Shown: piece after piece, positions 9,245 through 19,934 of the stretch
Layout: each line of letters begins with the position of its first letter
Numbering within the stretch: the first letter of the stretch is position 1
Source: Photobacterium piscicola
GTDB taxonomy: Bacteria; Pseudomonadota; Gammaproteobacteria; Enterobacterales; Vibrionaceae
Reading direction: 5' to 3'
DNA: 64,000 nucleotides
Assembly: GCF_900166965.1 (NCBI RefSeq)
Contig: NZ_FUZI01000004.1
Location: 248,001-312,000, forward strand
Position numbers and translations under genes: made by a program
Notes under the pieces: generated by a model
The model's database searches: none
What the model saw: the letters and a program-made list of their open reading frames with translations, nothing else
What the model was told of the DNA's origin: nothing

Positions 9245-10669
9245 TTAATCTTGTGATGCTAACCACTTAGTCAAATCTGAACGAGAAACCTTTACATTTT
9301 GAGTAAAGCATTCAGGTAATGAAAGATAGCGAATCGGTCGCTTATGTGGCGCTACATTTTGCGACATATAAGTCACAAGCTGATCGACTAAATAACTGTC
9401 TAGCGGTTGCGCTGTGGTTACTATTGCCACCGGTCTAGCACCAAAGTCATGATCATCTATTGGCAGTACAATAACTTGATTAACCGCGGCGTGTTGTAAT
9501 AACACTTGTTCGATATCTTCAGGTTGTACATTTTCCCCCCCTGAAATGAACATATTATCAGCACGACCTCGAATAAATAATTCATCATCATGCCACTCGC
9601 CTAAGTCTTTGGTTGCAAACCAATTATCATCGTCATCATAGCCCAATAACGAAAAAATCGTATTATTGCGGTAATATCCTAAACATAATACTTTACCGCG
9701 TACCCAAATTTCACCCTCACGTAAGATAAGCTCACGATTAGGTAACACCGTCCCAACACCCGCACTACTATTGGCACGTTTAGCGGTTATAGTTGATGCC
9801 ATTTCTGTCATTCCATAACCACTCCAACATTCAATCCCGGCTTGCTCTGCTGCCGTGGTTAAACTCACCGGAATGGTAGCCCCACCCAATAGCACTTGTT
9901 GTAACTTGTGCTGGTGTGCGTATTCGGAATCAAGGAAACGTTGCAATTGCGTTGGCACCAATGAAGCATGACTGACCCATTGTAGTGCTTGTTGCTGTAA
10001 TGCTGGTTCTACCAAGACGATACGTGCACCACGGTATAGCCATCGCCAAACAATCGCTAATCCTGAAATATGAAATAACGGCAGTGACAATAGCCAACTA
10101 TCGTCAGCGGTAAAGGTCATTTGCTTTAATAACCCACTCGCACTGGCTAAATGCGATTGTGGATGGTGCACAACTGCTTTAGGTAAACCTGTCGAACCTG
10201 ATGTTAACGTCAGTGAAACCGGGCGGTGTTCTTGCCACATCACCGGAATAATACGTTCAGACGTTACTGCAGGATTCAAAGAAAGCGTATGCCCATGTAA
10301 TTGTTCTGCCGTATCTATCTCTGGGCACCAAATGTGATCATTATCCAATGCCGTTAATTGCTCAATTAACACCTTAGCTGGCAATTTAGGATTGAGGCCA
10401 ACATAACGGGCACCAACACGAATAATCGCTAATAACAGCCACAACACGTCGATACTGTTTGGCGCAATCACCGCAACTAATTGATCGCGTTTGACCCCTT
10501 GAGCCACAAGTCGCTGTGCATAAGTTTCAATATTAGCGGTAACTTCAATCCAATTCCACGTAACTGCACCGGCGTTTACATCACCTAATGCAATCGCAAT
10601 TTCAGTAGGTCTTTGTTCGGCCCAATATTGCCAAGGCCACTTTTGAAATTCTGCTATTATTTGTGCCAT
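9245..10669 (-). CDS. menE: o-succinylbenzoate-CoA ligase MenE
   Basis: An ATP-dependent ligase converting o-succinylbenzoate to its CoA thioester in menaquinone synthesis. It has 474 residues. It is an acyl-adenylate enzyme: P-loop [15 protein letters not shown] at about 151-165, GYGMTEMAS at about 280, and a hinge-region [16 protein letters not shown] at about 365-380. It is the last gene of the leftward men operon and overlaps the end of menC by 13 nt, which suggests translational coupling. Assignment as MenE rather than another adenylate ligase rests on length and operon context. Confidence 0.95.
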   Translation of the reverse strand: MAQIIAEFQKWPWQYWAEQRPTEIAIALGDVNAGAVTWNWIEVTANIETYAQRLVAQGVKRDQLVAVIAPNSIDVLWLLLAIIRVGARYVGLNPKLPAKVLIEQLTALDNDHIWCPEIDTAEQLHGHTLSLNPAVTSERIIPVMWQEHRPVSLTLTSGSTGLPKAVVHHPQSHLASASGLLKQMTFTADDSWLLSLPLFHISGLAIVWRWLYRGARIVLVEPALQQQALQWVSHASLVPTQLQRFLDSEYAHQHKLQQVLLGGATIPVSLTTAAEQAGIECWSGYGMTEMASTITAKRANSSAGVGTVLPNRELILREGEIWVRGKVLCLGYYRNNTIFSLLGYDDDDNWFATKDLGEWHDDELFIRGRADNMFISGGENVQPEDIEQVLLQHAAVNQVIVLPIDDHDFGARPVAIVTTAQPLDSYLVDQLVTYMSQNVAPHKRPIRYLSLPECFTQNVKVSRSDLTKWLASQD

Positions 10670-11631
10670 ACCATGTCTAATTCAGATAAAGAAATCACTG
10701 GTAATTCACAACCAGGCCATGACTGCATTAACTGGGTTTGAAATAATTGCATAGTGTCTAATCCAGGAATCACATTGGGTGTTTGCCATTGTGCTAAACG
10801 TGCCAATTGATTTAACCCTAAACTTGATTCAAGACTAGAACTGATCACCGCGGTCAATCCAACAGCATGTGCTTGCTCGATCAATGTAATGCATCGTGCA
10901 AGAGAACCAATTAGCGTCGGTTTTATAATAATCGCGGCCACACCAGGTTCAGCTTTTACTTCAAATCCAGCATCGCGTACTGTTTCATCCCAAGCAATAT
11001 TGATTCCAGTTTGTTGAGCAAACGCTAAACTGTCACTGGGTAAACGACAAGGTTCTTCTAAAAAGGCAATGCCGCTACGGTGTTCAGGCTTAACATACTT
11101 CGCAAATTGTTGGGCTTTTAATGGTGTCCATTGACGGTTTGCATCAAGTCGTAATTGCATATCAGGAATCGCTTCCAGTAGCATATTTGCCACAATGCCA
11201 TCACGTACAGCTTCATACATGCCGACTTTAATCTTAGCCACTTTATCACCCGGCATCTGATTAAAACGTTCCACTAAATCATCAGGATCACCACAACATA
11301 ATGGCGCAACTAAATAATTACCAGTAACGGGAAGTTCAGCGGCCAATTCCGCAATAGCACAACTAATACCAAACGCAACAGAAGGAAAAGCAGCATCTAA
11401 ATCAAGTGCTTCACCAGCAACCCATTGTGAGAGTAATTGTTGTGCTTGCTCGCCTGCTTCTATAGCAGTTTCAACACTAAACTCTGGTAATGGCGCAATT
11501 TCACCATAAGCTAATTGTTGATCTTGGCATAACTCAACCACCCAACCTTCACGTGTAACCAATCGTTGATCTCGTAAAATAACCCCAGAATCCATTGGAA
11601 GTTGGTATTGAAATAACTTAGCGCTGCGCAT
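10657..11631 (-). CDS. menC: o-succinylbenzoate synthase MenC
   Basis: An enolase-superfamily dehydratase converting SHCHC to o-succinylbenzoate. At 324 residues it is close to E. coli MenC. Residues expected for metal binding and acid/base chemistry are visible: [28 protein letters not shown] and IIIKPTLIG. The order upstream is menH, an 87-nt gap, then menC; in E. coli menB occupies that place. The downstream overlap with menE is 13 nt. Confidence 0.95.
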   Translation of the reverse strand: MRSAKLFQYQLPMDSGVILRDQRLVTREGWVVELCQDQQLAYGEIAPLPEFSVETAIEAGEQAQQLLSQWVAGEALDLDAAFPSVAFGISCAIAELAAELPVTGNYLVAPLCCGDPDDLVERFNQMPGDKVAKIKVGMYEAVRDGIVANMLLEAIPDMQLRLDANRQWTPLKAQQFAKYVKPEHRSGIAFLEEPCRLPSDSLAFAQQTGINIAWDETVRDAGFEVKAEPGVAAIIIKPTLIGSLARCITLIEQAHAVGLTAVISSSLESSLGLNQLARLAQWQTPNVIPGLDTMQLFQTQLMQSWPGCELPVISLSELDMVWHK

Positions 11632-11718
11632 TACATTTCCTTATATTTTGCTAAAGCTGTATCTAACAAACACTCTAGCCAGAAAACAGAGTCTCTTCTT
11701 TACTTTATAACCTTATTA

Positions 11719-12531
11719 TTAACCAAGAAAGGTTAATAATGCCGTCGTAAAAGCAACAGGTTGTTCAATATGAATATTGTGACCAGCATTATCAATGACT
11801 GTCACGGCTAAACCACAAGCCGCAGCTAAGTCTCGAAACTTAGTATCATGCTCACCACAAAGATAATGTACTGGAACAGAAAGCTGTTGTAATTGAGGTA
11901 ATAATTGTGGCTGTTTAGCAAGCGAGGTCGCCAACATCATTTTAGCAATACCAGCACCTAAATTATCACTTCGTTTAGTAACCAAAGCTTGTCGCTGTGC
12001 TGTCGTCAATGATGTAAAAACGGACTGTTGATACCAATCTTGTAATACATCGATTAATGGTTGCTGAGCAAACCGTGCCGCCCAACGCTGATCATGTTGA
12101 TAGCGAGGCTCTCGTTCAGCACTTGGTAATCCAAAATGCCCGCCTTCAAGCAACACTTTAATTAATCGAGGTCCATTAGAGGATACAGAAGGATCAGCAG
12201 CTAATGCACATGCATGATACATGGCTAATCGCGCCCCCATCGAATACCCAATAAGCACGTAATCAGTAACGCCACGATGAGATAAGGTTGTATTCAGTGC
12301 GTGATGAATAGCATCAAATCCCCCGTCTAAAGCTGCGGCTGTCATGCCAACATCAACAAACGCACTCAGCCCATGACCGGGTAAATCGATAGTCATGCAT
12401 TGTTGAGTCATGGCCAGTTGGCTAATCACATAACGCCAATCATGACCATTACCCAATAAGCCATGCAAAAAAACGAGAGTAGGTTGATTAGCATTCGCTT
12501 TAGAACCGAAAGTTTCAGAATAAAGTAGCAT
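11719..12531 (-). CDS. menH: SHCHC synthase MenH
   Basis: An alpha/beta hydrolase-fold enzyme eliminating pyruvate from SEPHCHC in the menaquinone pathway. It has 270 residues. FLHGLLGNGHDW forms the oxyanion side, the nucleophile serine is in GYSMGARLA at about residue 100, and the catalytic histidine is in DNAGHNIHIEQP near the C-terminus. The ATG at 12531 is chosen because GAGG is well placed at about 12538-12541; an upstream in-frame TTG at 12546 has no advantage. The start lies inside the last codons of menD (17-nt overlap). Confidence 0.93.
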   Translation of the reverse strand: MLLYSETFGSKANANQPTLVFLHGLLGNGHDWRYVISQLAMTQQCMTIDLPGHGLSAFVDVGMTAAALDGGFDAIHHALNTTLSHRGVTDYVLIGYSMGARLAMYHACALAADPSVSSNGPRLIKVLLEGGHFGLPSAEREPRYQHDQRWAARFAQQPLIDVLQDWYQQSVFTSLTTAQRQALVTKRSDNLGAGIAKMMLATSLAKQPQLLPQLQQLSVPVHYLCGEHDTKFRDLAAACGLAVTVIDNAGHNIHIEQPVAFTTALLTFLG

Positions 12532-14248
12532 GCTCAACCTCAGCAAATAATGCCTTTAGCATTGCTCCAGCTTCACCCGCTGGCGTTTTAATTTCAACCA
12601 GAGTTGTACCTATATGTGCTTGACCATTACGAATAGCTGTTTCAGCAGCATTCAATGAAGTTGGTGCGCAATACTGTAAACCGAACATCGCCGCCGCATG
12701 GCTAAACTCAAACCCATGAGGCATGCGATAAAAATCATCTTTTTGCTGATCAGGCACAGGCAACATATCAAAAATACCACCACCGTCATTATTGGTGACA
12801 ATAACCACAATCGGGTATTGATGTTGATTCAATAATGCCAATGAATTGAGATCATAGAGTAGCGATGTATCGCCAATCAGACACACTAATGGCGCTTTAC
12901 GAGCACGCTGCACACCAGCAGTCGTTGCAATAAGGCCATCAATGCCAGACGCACCACGATTAGCAAATGTCGCGGTTAAAGGTAATTTAGCGCACATATC
13001 CAACAATCGAACAATCATGCTATTACCCAAAAACAATTCTGTTTGAGGCGCTATCCACGGCATAACTTGTGCGGCTAAGCCTAATTCAGAAAAACGATTA
13101 CTGTGAGCTGCAACAATATCAAAATAACGTTGCGATGCTTCAGCTAACGGCAGTGCCCATTGTGAATATAGTGACTCAGTTGTTAACGCTATTGCTGCTT
13201 GCGCCCATGCATCAATGTTGGCTTGAATACGCTGACTACGGCGATGATGAGAGTCTAATCGTCCAGCCAGCGGATCAATCAGTAAAAACGCCTGCCATTG
13301 ATGCTGACCAATAAACTGTAATAACCGTTTTGAAACGATACGACCGCCAAATTGCAGTAGCACCTGCGTTTGTTGAAGATGATGCTGACAGGCACCGTTT
13401 TGTAACCAGCCATCAAAGCCAGCATAATCACTACTGCCACCCGCTTGCGGATCCACCAGCAATGGCCAACCTAATATTGACGCTAATTGTTGAACAGTTT
13501 TAAGCTCACTCGTCGCTAATCGTCCAGCAACAATCACCCCTTTCTGAGCACATAATGCTTGCCATTGTGTTGCATCAATAGTTGCCATTGCCGATGACAA
13601 TAGCGCTTGATGCTGACAGTAAGGGGTAGCATCCTGCTGCCATTGTGCAACAGGGGTAAGGTAATCACTAAAATCAACATCATCGCCATACAGCGGTTCT
13701 GGATAGTGACAGTTAAAATGTACCGAACCACCACGTAATTGTTGCTGCTGCATCGCATCATCAATAGCACATAACAACCAATTAGGACTAATATCCAAAC
13801 TTGGACTTGGTATATCTAAAAAGTGACTTACATGATCAGAAAAGATCCCATGCTGCCGAATCGCTTGGTTGGCACCGCATTGAAGTAATTCAGCGGGGCG
13901 ATCAGAGGTTAACAGTACCAGTTTTTCACCAGTAAGCCCTGTTTCAGCCACCGCTGGTAATAAATTCGCGACCGCAGTACCCGATGTCACAATAACCGCT
14001 ACCGGAGATTGAGATGCTTTAGCTAAACCTAAAGCTAAAAAACCCAAACCTCGCTCATCAAAATGGGTATGAATCGTAAGTTGCGTTAGTTTTGCTGCCG
14101 CTAACGTTAATGGTGTCGAACGAGAACCTGGCGCAATACAGACATGTTGCACACCCAGTCTCATTAACTCTTCAAGCATTAAGCTTGCCCAACAACCATT
14201 TAATGCAGCTCGGTATGATTGGCTCGTTGTTAATGGTGGCTGTATCAT
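12515..14248 (-). CDS. menD: SEPHCHC synthase MenD
   Basis: A thiamine-diphosphate enzyme that adds 2-oxoglutarate to isochorismate. It has 577 residues. The N-terminal PYR domain has HVCIAPGSRSTPLTLAA. The C-terminal PP domain has the ThDP/Mg motif GDTSLLYDLN with NNDGGGIF following. The start overlaps the menF stop by 4 nt (ATGA), indicating coupled translation. Confidence 0.96.
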   Translation of the reverse strand: MIQPPLTTSQSYRAALNGCWASLMLEELMRLGVQHVCIAPGSRSTPLTLAAAKLTQLTIHTHFDERGLGFLALGLAKASQSPVAVIVTSGTAVANLLPAVAETGLTGEKLVLLTSDRPAELLQCGANQAIRQHGIFSDHVSHFLDIPSPSLDISPNWLLCAIDDAMQQQQLRGGSVHFNCHYPEPLYGDDVDFSDYLTPVAQWQQDATPYCQHQALLSSAMATIDATQWQALCAQKGVIVAGRLATSELKTVQQLASILGWPLLVDPQAGGSSDYAGFDGWLQNGACQHHLQQTQVLLQFGGRIVSKRLLQFIGQHQWQAFLLIDPLAGRLDSHHRRSQRIQANIDAWAQAAIALTTESLYSQWALPLAEASQRYFDIVAAHSNRFSELGLAAQVMPWIAPQTELFLGNSMIVRLLDMCAKLPLTATFANRGASGIDGLIATTAGVQRARKAPLVCLIGDTSLLYDLNSLALLNQHQYPIVVIVTNNDGGGIFDMLPVPDQQKDDFYRMPHGFEFSHAAAMFGLQYCAPTSLNAAETAIRNGQAHIGTTLVEIKTPAGEAGAMLKALFAEVEHATLF

Positions 14249-15579
14249 GCGCTTTTATATCCCATCTTATCCATAATATTCACATCATCAGAACAGGGTT
14301 GTTCAAACAAACTGCACAGGGTGGATGTTTTGCGATCGAGCTCTTTCCATTCACTATCGGCAACAGAACCCGGCACAATACCCGCCCCTGCAAACAAATG
14401 TAAATCATCACCACTGATCATCGCACTACGTATCGCGACACAAAACTCACTGTGTTTTTGTCCAATATACCCCACAGCACCGCTATACCAACCACGGGCA
14501 AACGGTTCGTGATCTGCAATAAAATTTAACGCCGCATCACGGGGTAAACCAGCAATAGCCGCCGTTGGCTGTAGGCTATCAAGTAGGTTGGCACTGAAAA
14601 CAGCATCATTAAGCTGACCATCAATACTGCGTTTTAAATGCTGCACTTTGCGTAACTGCACCAATTCAGGCACTGGCGCAACATTCATTGATTCACACTG
14701 AGGAACCAAACGTTCAACAATATCATCAACCACTAAACGGTTTTCATAGCGATTTTTTGTATCCGCCAATAACCACTGTGCCAATTGTTGATCTTCTTGA
14801 GTATCGGCTCCGCGTCCAATCGTGCCCGCCAATGCTTCTGTTTGTAATGCTCGCTCATGACGTTGAAATAAACGCTCAGGTGTCGACCCAACAAAACAAT
14901 GCTCAGCATCTAGCGCCATTAAGAAATGGAAACTATTGCTATTACTGGCGCGACTTGCTTTAAGCAATTGTGCTGGCAATACCGGATGATCAAGTTGCAA
15001 TGTTGTGCGTCGAGCCAACACCACTTTTTCAAATTCATCATTAGCGATTCCCGTCAGAGCTTGATCAATCATGGTTGACCAACCTGCAAAGTCAGGGCTA
15101 TAGCTACGACTTAAAATACGGCTATCAATATCAGTGACGATATCAGGGCTGATAACGATTTTTTCTAACATCGCTAACATACGCGGCTTATCGTCACTCA
15201 TATTTGCAGCAAGATGCCACTCACCATCAAAACGAATGATTTCAAGTAATGGCAAAAAGAAGAAAGACGACAGGCAACGTCGATTACGATCAGTATGCCC
15301 ATCAAAAGAACGTCCACCCCAAACACGCTGATCGTCATTAATCACTTGTTCAGCGATTAACGGATCGGTAAACGTTTTTATCTGCCCTAAAGCAACCACT
15401 TCTTCACGACAATCTCGAGATTGCCAATAGAATTTAGGAAATAAAGATTGCGCATCCATCCAATCAATTAAATCAGTATTTGCAGGCAGTTCTAGTTTTA
15501 CTAGTAATCGTTGAGTTGTTGCTGATGCTTGTTTAATGTTAGCAATCAATAATGCAACGGCTTGTTGTAACGCAGTCAA
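14245..15579 (-). CDS. menF: Menaquinone-specific isochorismate synthase MenF
   Basis: A chorismate-binding enzyme that opens the menaquinone branch by isomerising chorismate. It has 444 residues. The C-terminal chorismate-binding domain (about 180-435) shows FEKVVLARRTTL, LAGTIGRG, NRLVVDDIVERL and the terminal EFCVAIRSAMI / LFAGAGIVPGS signature shared by MenF, EntC and PabB. It is MenF rather than EntC because it heads the men operon. The promoter should lie in 15580-15660, divergent from alaA. Confidence 0.95.
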   Translation of the reverse strand: MTALQQAVALLIANIKQASATTQRLLVKLELPANTDLIDWMDAQSLFPKFYWQSRDCREEVVALGQIKTFTDPLIAEQVINDDQRVWGGRSFDGHTDRNRRCLSSFFFLPLLEIIRFDGEWHLAANMSDDKPRMLAMLEKIVISPDIVTDIDSRILSRSYSPDFAGWSTMIDQALTGIANDEFEKVVLARRTTLQLDHPVLPAQLLKASRASNSNSFHFLMALDAEHCFVGSTPERLFQRHERALQTEALAGTIGRGADTQEDQQLAQWLLADTKNRYENRLVVDDIVERLVPQCESMNVAPVPELVQLRKVQHLKRSIDGQLNDAVFSANLLDSLQPTAAIAGLPRDAALNFIADHEPFARGWYSGAVGYIGQKHSEFCVAIRSAMISGDDLHLFAGAGIVPGSVADSEWKELDRKTSTLCSLFEQPCSDDVNIMDKMGYKSA

Positions 15580-15978
15580 GATAACCTCGCTCAGCTAAAT
15601 ATCACCAATACGGCTCATCCCTGGCTGAAAGATAAAAATATGCCAATCATGGACATACTTGGTTCTTTGCTAATAATCGTTCTTATTTCAATGGTTACTT
15701 AGCTAGAAAACCATTGATTATCAGCAAAGACGAATGATCTGAGTATTCTACCTCACTCAATAGCATCTGACTAATGAAGTAACATCATTCCTTTATCCTA
15801 TATTTCAGCATAAATAGCTGAACCTTAACAATAACTGTAGTTAATACCACAGCTACTATGGGTTCGAAATAACACAAAAAACTATTTTTCCAAATTTTAT
15901 GCTGAAAGGTGTTCCTTTAAACTGGTTTTATAGTGTAATTTGTGAGGATACCAAAAATTATCATCAGGAAAGTATTAT
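15580..15978. other. menF-alaA divergent intergenic region with strong predicted hairpins
   Basis: 399 bases. A long imperfect hairpin spans 15664-15730: TCTTTGCTAATAATC (15664-15678) pairs with GATTATCAGCAAAGA (15716-15730) at 14 of 15 positions, and CAATGGTT (15689-15696) pairs with AACCATTG (15709-15716) inside it. A smaller hairpin TTCAGC/GCTGAA lies near 15807-15825. The alaA ribosome site is CAGGAAAG just before 15979. No open frame of interest. Confidence 0.6.
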
Positions 15979-17193
15979 ATGCAAAATTTCGGGATGTCAT
16001 CCAAGCTCAATAATGTTTGTTATGACATACGTGGTCCCGTTCTTAAGCATGCAAAACGCATGGAAGAAGAAGGCCAAAAAATACTTAAACTTAACATTGG
16101 CAATCCGGCGCCATTTGGGTTTGATGCCCCTGATGAAATTCTGGTTGATGTGATCCGTAACTTACCAACATCACAAGGTTACTGTGATTCAAAAGGCATT
16201 TACTCGGCACGTAAAGCCGTCGTACAACATTATCAAAAAAGTGGCTTATTAGACATTGATGTTGAAGATGTTTTCATTGGTAATGGTGTCTCTGAATTAA
16301 TTGTAATGGCGATGCAAGCATTACTAAATCATAAAGATGAAATTTTAGTACCGTCCCCTGATTATCCATTATGGACTGCTGCTGTTTCTCTTTCTGGTGG
16401 TACAGCGGTACATTACACCTGTGATGAGCAATCTGATTGGTACCCAGATCTTGATGATATCAAGAAGAAAATTGGACCTCATACGCGTGGTATCGTACTG
16501 ATCAACCCTAACAACCCAACCGGCGCTGTTTATAGCCGTGAATTTTTATTAGAAATTGTTGAAATTGCACGTCAGCATAATCTGATTATTTTTGCCGATG
16601 AAATCTACGATAAAATTCTCTATGACGGTGCAAAACACACTTCGATTGCACCATTAGCACCAGACGTATTCTGCATCACGTTTAATGGCCTGTCTAAATC
16701 ATACCGAGTATGTGGTTTCCGTGCGGGTTGGATGGTACTTTCTGGCGCAAAACACAAAGCAAAAGGCTATATTGAAGGCTTAGAAATGCTGTCTTCTATG
16801 CGCTTATGTGCCAACGTACCGATGCAACATGCGATTCAAACAGCACTTGGTGGTTACCAAAGTATCAATGAATTAATTTTACCCGGTGGCCGCTTACTGG
16901 AGCAACGCGATAAAGTTTATGATCTATTGACTCAAATTCCTGGGGTTTCATGTGTAAAACCTAAGGGCGCACTATACTTATTTCCCAAACTAGATCAGAA
17001 AAAGTTCAATATCGTTGATGACCAACGCTTTGCAATGGATTTCTTACTCCAAGAAAAAGTCTTAGTGGTTCATGGCACTGGCTTTAACTGGAAACAACCG
17101 GATCACTTCCGTATTGTTACCTTGCCTCGAGTTGATGATCTTGAACTAGCAATGGTGCGTTTAGAGCGCTTCCTGCACAGCTATCGTCAATAA
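15979..17193 (+). CDS. alaA: Alanine transaminase AlaA
   Basis: A PLP-dependent class I aminotransferase making alanine from pyruvate and glutamate. It has 404 residues, the length of E. coli AlaA (YfbQ). The PLP lysine is K240 in FNGLSKSYRVCGFRAGWM. Other fold markers are NPNNPTGAVYS, FADEIYDKILYDG and the C-terminal FRIVTLPRVDDL. The start at 15979 follows CAGGAAAG with good spacing. It is followed by a strong terminator, so it is probably monocistronic. Confidence 0.95.
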   Translation: MQNFGMSSKLNNVCYDIRGPVLKHAKRMEEEGQKILKLNIGNPAPFGFDAPDEILVDVIRNLPTSQGYCDSKGIYSARKAVVQHYQKSGLLDIDVEDVFIGNGVSELIVMAMQALLNHKDEILVPSPDYPLWTAAVSLSGGTAVHYTCDEQSDWYPDLDDIKKKIGPHTRGIVLINPNNPTGAVYSREFLLEIVEIARQHNLIIFADEIYDKILYDGAKHTSIAPLAPDVFCITFNGLSKSYRVCGFRAGWMVLSGAKHKAKGYIEGLEMLSSMRLCANVPMQHAIQTALGGYQSINELILPGGRLLEQRDKVYDLLTQIPGVSCVKPKGALYLFPKLDQKKFNIVDDQRFAMDFLLQEKVLVVHGTGFNWKQPDHFRIVTLPRVDDLELAMVRLERFLHSYRQ

Positions 17194-17232
17194 CAACCAC
17201 GATAATAATACCGTTAAATAACGCCTCTCATT

Positions 17233-17262
17233 AGCCTCGATTTTTATCGAGGCTTTTCTTTA
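17233..17262 (+). terminator. Terminator of alaA
   Basis: AGCCTCGAT and ATCGAGGCT form a 9-bp stem with a 4-nt T loop, followed by TTTTCTTT. Confidence 0.9.
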
Positions 17263-17359
17263 TTCGCACCGTCAAACCATTCACAACTAATTCCCCCACC
17301 AACCCAACAGTATTGGTATACTCAAGCCATCAGTATTTTAGCTATAAGGGAACTCTCCC

Positions 17360-17944
17360 ATGGAAAAAAGCCATTTTTTTGCGCATCTCGCTCGAATGCG
17401 TTTAATTCAACGCTGGCCACTCATGCGTTGTGTTGAAACTGAAAATATTTCAGAGCACAGTCTTCAAGTCGCTTTTGTCGCTCATGCGCTAGCACTGATT
17501 AAAAACCGTAAGTTTGGCGGCAATGTTAATCCTGAACGTATTGCATTATTAGGCATGTTTCATGATGTCAGTGAAGTGATCACCGGGGATATGCCAACCC
17601 CGATAAAATACTTTAACCCTACCATTGCTGAAGAATACAAAAAGATCGAGCTCGCTGCTGAACAAAAATTACTGTCGATGCTACCTGAAGAATTTCATGA
17701 TGATTACGCACCACTGCTTGATAGCCACAAATTAGATCCTGAAAATGCCGCTATCGTGAAACAAGCCGATACTTTATGTGCTTATCTCAAATGCCTAGAA
17801 GAATTAAGTGCAGGTAATCATGAATTTACTAAGGCAAAAAAACGCCTAGAAGAAACCTTAGCTGAACGCCGCACACCTGAAATGGACTACTTTCTTACCA
17901 CCTTTGCCGATAGCTTTAATTTAACGTTAGATGAGATCAGCTAA
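17360..17944 (+). CDS. yfbR: 5'-deoxynucleotidase YfbR
   Basis: An HD-domain phosphohydrolase that dephosphorylates deoxyribonucleoside 5'-monophosphates. It has 194 residues. The metal-binding residues H33, H68 and D69 ([21 protein letters not shown]) match the E. coli YfbR positions. The stop overlaps the start of the next gene by one base (TAATG), so the two nucleotide hydrolases form an operon for dNTP pool control. Confidence 0.94.
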   Translation: MEKSHFFAHLARMRLIQRWPLMRCVETENISEHSLQVAFVAHALALIKNRKFGGNVNPERIALLGMFHDVSEVITGDMPTPIKYFNPTIAEEYKKIELAAEQKLLSMLPEEFHDDYAPLLDSHKLDPENAAIVKQADTLCAYLKCLEELSAGNHEFTKAKKRLEETLAERRTPEMDYFLTTFADSFNLTLDEIS

Positions 17945-19311
17945 TGACAGCCTTTATTATTGATCCTTGTTGGCAACAACGTCACAGCGACGAACAAAAA
18001 ATGCGTCGCGATGATCATCGCTCGGCCTATCAACGTGATCGTGCACGAATCTTACACTCAGCCGCATTTCGACGTCTGCAAGCCAAAACCCAAGTACATG
18101 GTGCGGGTAATCATGATTTCTACCGCACCCGTTTAACTCACTCACTTGAAGCCTCACAGATAGGCACTGGCATTGTGGCACAGCTAAAATTAAAACAGCC
18201 CCAATTCCATTCATTACTCTCATCAACCAGTTTGATGGAGAGCCTTTGTCTGGCGCATGATATTGGTCATCCCCCGTTTGGTCATGGTGGTGAAGTTGCA
18301 TTAAATTATATGATGCGCAATCACGGGGGTTTTGAAGGTAATGCGCAAACCTTCCGTATCGTTACTTTACTGGAACCCTACACTGAACATTACGGCATGA
18401 ACCTCTCTCGGCGTACGTTATTAGGGCTACTTAAATACCCAGCATTACTGAGCCAAACAACAGCAGCAGAACGCGCTGCGGATGTGATGAATTTTCGTCA
18501 TTTAAAAGCCAAACAATGGCACCCAGCAAAAGGGATTTATGATGATGATAAAACGGTCTTTGATTGGGTCTTAGCACCATTATCAGAGCACGACCGTCAA
18601 TTATTTAAACAAATGCGTAATCACTCACCACGACCCGATCAACATAATAAAACACGCTTTAAATCACTTGATTGTTCAATCATGGAATTGGCGGATGATA
18701 TCGCTTATGGGGTTCATGATCTTGAAGATGCAATCGTGATGGGAATCGTTAATCGCGATCAATGGCAAGAAGCTGTCGCATCAAAAATTGCTGAATGTGG
18801 TGATCCATGGCTAGAGCAACGAATTGGTGAAATAAGTGAACATATGTTTGCTAGTCATCATCAACGTAAAGATGCAATCGGCGCGCTAGTTAATGCTCTA
18901 CTCACTTCAATTAGTATTGCACCAACCATTCAAGATGGCTTGCACAGTTTTGAAGAGCCATTATTAAAATGGAATGCCTTTCTATCACATCCAATGGAAA
19001 ATGCATTGAATGTGTTGAAACAATTTGTCAGTGATTATGTGGTTAAAAAGCCTGAAATTCAGTTACTAGAATATAAAGGCCAACAATTAATCATGGAATT
19101 GTTTGATGCGTTTGCATCAGATCCTGAACGTTTACTACCAGAGTCTACTCGTAAGCATTGGCAGAGTGCCGTTGATAAAGGCGACAATGAAATGCGGATC
19201 ATCGCTGATTATATTTCAGGTATGACAGATGGCTTTTCGCAGCGGCTGTACAACACCCTATTTCAACCATCAATTACCTTGGAAATAGGTAACGAAGGGC
19301 ATGGGGTGTAG
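17944..19311 (+). CDS. dGTPase-like HD-domain triphosphohydrolase
   Basis: A 455-residue deoxyguanosinetriphosphate triphosphohydrolase-like protein. It has the N-terminal family signature [11 protein letters not shown] and HD-domain ligands H66 ([12 protein letters not shown]) and H105-D106 ([14 protein letters not shown]), with a later [17 protein letters not shown] helix. It is shorter than E. coli Dgt and belongs to the Dgt-like type 2 group by sequence. The expected reaction is dNTP to deoxynucleoside plus triphosphate. It is translationally coupled to yfbR. Related enzymes can limit phage replication by lowering dNTPs, but nothing here shows a defence role. A repeat array begins about 20 bases after its stop. 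Confidence 0.9.
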   Translation: MTAFIIDPCWQQRHSDEQKMRRDDHRSAYQRDRARILHSAAFRRLQAKTQVHGAGNHDFYRTRLTHSLEASQIGTGIVAQLKLKQPQFHSLLSSTSLMESLCLAHDIGHPPFGHGGEVALNYMMRNHGGFEGNAQTFRIVTLLEPYTEHYGMNLSRRTLLGLLKYPALLSQTTAAERAADVMNFRHLKAKQWHPAKGIYDDDKTVFDWVLAPLSEHDRQLFKQMRNHSPRPDQHNKTRFKSLDCSIMELADDIAYGVHDLEDAIVMGIVNRDQWQEAVASKIAECGDPWLEQRIGEISEHMFASHHQRKDAIGALVNALLTSISIAPTIQDGLHSFEEPLLKWNAFLSHPMENALNVLKQFVSDYVVKKPEIQLLEYKGQQLIMELFDAFASDPERLLPESTRKHWQSAVDKGDNEMRIIADYISGMTDGFSQRLYNTLFQPSITLEIGNEGHGV

Positions 19312-19330
19312 AGGATTCAATGCAGAAAAT

Positions 19331-19912
19331 GACGGAATTGGGCTTTGCATTCACCAGCCTATTATCCGTCATCTCGGAAGTTGAGGCACGAAGCTATCCG
19401 TGATCTACTCACCGCGAACTTGAGCCTTAAAGACGCCAGTGAAAACCCTATATAACCACAGTAACTCTACGACGCGTAGACAATAGATTCCCTATCGCCC
19501 TCGCGGGCATTCACTGTAGGGAATGACGGGGTTGGGCTTTGCATTCACCAGCCTATTATCCGTCATCTCGGAAGTTGAGGCACGAAGCTATCCGTGATCT
19601 ACTCACCGCGAACTTGAGCCTTAAAGACGCCAGTGAAAACCCTATATAACCACAGTAACTCTACGACGCGTAGACAATAGATTCCCTATCGCCCTCGCGG
19701 GCATTCACTGTAGGGAATGACGGGGTTGGGCTTTGCATTCACCAGCCTATTATCCGTCATCTCGGAAGTTGAGGCACGAAGCTATCCGTGATCTACTCAC
19801 CGCGAACTTGAGCCTTAAAGACGCCAGTGAAAACCCTATATAACCACAGTAACTCTACGACGCGTAGACAATAGATTCCCTATCGCCCTCGCGGGCATTC
19901 ACTGTAGGGAAT
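19331..19912. repeat. Three tandem 194-bp REP/BIME-like units
   Basis: GACGG landmarks fall at 19331, 19525, 19719 and 19913, giving exactly three 194-bp units. By eye they are identical except for two bases near the start of unit 1. Each unit holds GTCATCTCGGA...TCCGTGATCTAC (left hairpin, with one mismatched pair) and TTCCCTA...TAGGGAA (right hairpin, inner CGCCC/GGGCA), separated by about 80 bases. No open frame of coding character is present. The array fills the gap between convergent genes (dGTPase-like and tapT-like) and no separate terminator is seen, so it may terminate both. Confidence 0.95.
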
Positions 19913-19934
19913 GACGGGGTTATTATCCTTCTTC

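Noticed and set aside
13069..13314. Open frame on the plus strand inside menD
   Set aside because: Antisense shadow of a clearly coding frame, as are the other frames inside lon, tig, fimV and folC.
17944..19311. Defence-system reading of the dGTPase-like gene
   Set aside because: It is coupled to yfbR and looks like housekeeping dNTP control; no other defence genes lie nearby.
19331..19912. Regular spacing suggesting a CRISPR array
   Set aside because: Units are 194 bp, nearly identical throughout with no variable spacers, and no cas genes are nearby.
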